A stretch of DNA of 64,000 nt, from contig DGWK01000011.1 of assembly GCA_002395235.1 (NCBI GenBank), positions 1-64,000 of the forward strand. The letters run 5' to 3'. Below the pieces are notes generated by a model. It did no database searches, was not told the DNA's origin, and was given only the letters and a program-made list of their open reading frames with translations. Origin of the DNA: Lachnospiraceae bacterium UBA4260 (GTDB lineage Bacteria > Bacillota > Clostridia > Lachnospirales > Lachnospiraceae). Shown in pieces: positions 63,386-64,000 of this stretch (within the stretch, counting starts at the first letter, position 1; every line of letters begins with the position of its first letter). The position numbers and the translations under genes are program-made.

Positions 63386-64000
63386 TGGAGAAGAGCAGCA
63401 GAAGGCCGGATATGTCCGTGAACATTGCCGGCGTGGAACTTAAGAATCCGGTCATGACCGCTTCCGGGACATTCGGATCCGGTATGGAATACTCGGAGTT
63501 TGTAAATCTGGATCACCTTGGCGCCGTTGTGACCAAGGGCGTAGCCAGTGTGCCGTGGGAGGGAAATCCCACGCCGCGCGTCGCGGAAGTGTACGGCGGC
63601 ATGCTCAACGCGATCGGGCTGCAGAATCCCGGGATTGATGTCTTTATCGAGAGGGACCTCGCTTTTTTGAAGCAGTTCGACACGAAAGTGATCGTGAACG
63701 TGTGCGGACACACGGAAGAGGAATATCTGGACGTTGTGGAGCGCCTGGCGGACCAGCCGGTGGACATGCTCGAGATCAACGTCTCCTGCCCGAATGTAAA
63801 GCAGGGGGCAATCCAGTTCGGACAGGACCCGAAGTGTCTCGAGGAGATCACCGCAAAGATCAAAAGATTGGCGAAGCAGCCCGTGATCATGAAGCTCACG
63901 CCCAACGTGACCGACATCACGGTGATGGCCAGGGCGGCGGAAGCGGGAGGAGCGGACGCCATCTCGCTGATCAACACGATCACGGGAATGAAAATCGATA
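63385..64000 (+). CDS. pyrD: Dihydroorotate dehydrogenase (NAD+ type, PyrDB), cut by the window end
   Basis: The first 205 residues only; the frame is open to the window edge. It oxidises dihydroorotate to orotate with FMN. Features are KNPVMTASGTFGSG near 22-35, GIDVFI, EINVSCPNVKQG near 131-142 with the catalytic Cys typical of class 1B, and VIMKLTPNVTDI. Pairing with pyrK indicates the NAD+-dependent form. Confidence 0.95.
   Translation, partial: MEKSSRRPDMSVNIAGVELKNPVMTASGTFGSGMEYSEFVNLDHLGAVVTKGVASVPWEGNPTPRVAEVYGGMLNAIGLQNPGIDVFIERDLAFLKQFDTKVIVNVCGHTEEEYLDVVERLADQPVDMLEINVSCPNVKQGAIQFGQDPKCLEEITAKIKRLAKQPVIMKLTPNVTDITVMARAAEAGGADAISLINTITGMKID

Noticed and set aside
1..64000. CRISPR arrays, rRNA genes, insertion-sequence transposases
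   Set aside because: No regularly spaced repeats, rRNA blocks or transposase domains were seen anywhere in the window.

Overview
The window looks like a chromosomal segment of an anaerobic, moderately GC-rich Clostridia bacterium, most likely Lachnospiraceae-like. The reasons are pyruvate:ferredoxin oxidoreductase beside a 2[4Fe-4S] ferredoxin, indolepyruvate:ferredoxin oxidoreductase, split glgC/glgD, SpoVG, MecA, a DnaD/DnaI primosome, GdpP and a PyrK-type dihydroorotate dehydrogenase. It is mainly core genome. The groups rpsF-ssb-rpsR, gdpP-rplI-dnaB and spoVG-pth-mfd lie near the origin in Bacillus, so the segment may be origin-proximal (inference). I saw no rRNA, tRNA or CRISPR array.

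Layout. 0-6 kb: a membrane-anchored family-3 glycosidase with reversed domain order, a divergent TetR regulator, a hot-dog thioesterase, a YbaK-type deacylase and an L,D-transpeptidase. 6-10.9 kb: an accessory patch. A 5'-truncated iron-sulfur aldo/keto reductase abuts a two-domain alpha/beta hydrolase and three unrecognised proteins, ending exactly at the 3' end of rlmI. 12-19 kb: degV, ilvE, a LicC-like cytidylyltransferase, iorAB and rpsF-ssb-rpsR. 19-26 kb: licD, gdpP, rplI, dnaB, paaK and an ACT-domain protein. 26-31 kb, minus strand: ferredoxin, nifJ, mecA. 32-36 kb: a GH18-like protein, ywlC (Sua5), upp, comEB. 36-41 kb, minus strand: prs, dnaI, dnaD, murC. 41-48.5 kb: glgC-glgD-spoVG and pth-mfd. 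48.7-51 kb, minus strand: an ECF S-component and pncB. 51-64 kb: ileS, glgP, ddl, murF, pyrC (minus strand), plsC, pyrK and a partial pyrD.

Themes. Peptidoglycan synthesis (murC, ddl, murF, L,D-transpeptidase), glycogen metabolism (glgC, glgD, glgP), pyrimidine and PRPP metabolism (pyrC, pyrK, pyrD, upp, comEB, prs), ferredoxin-linked keto-acid oxidation (nifJ with ferredoxin; iorAB with paaK) and replication restart/initiation (dnaB, dnaI, dnaD, ssb) recur.

The most unusual content is non-coding. A GC-rich multi-stem leader element is nearly identical upstream of ddl and plsC, starts just after an extended -10 promoter, and shows compensatory base changes. Partial copies precede rplI and iorA, with a related hairpin before comEB. 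There is also a perfect 35-bp-arm palindrome built from two GGGGACG-containing REP-like units, with a single unit after mfd; a cluster of DnaA-box-like sites between murC and dnaD; and a promoter/terminator-bracketed stretch with no clear gene at 31.26-31.73 kb.
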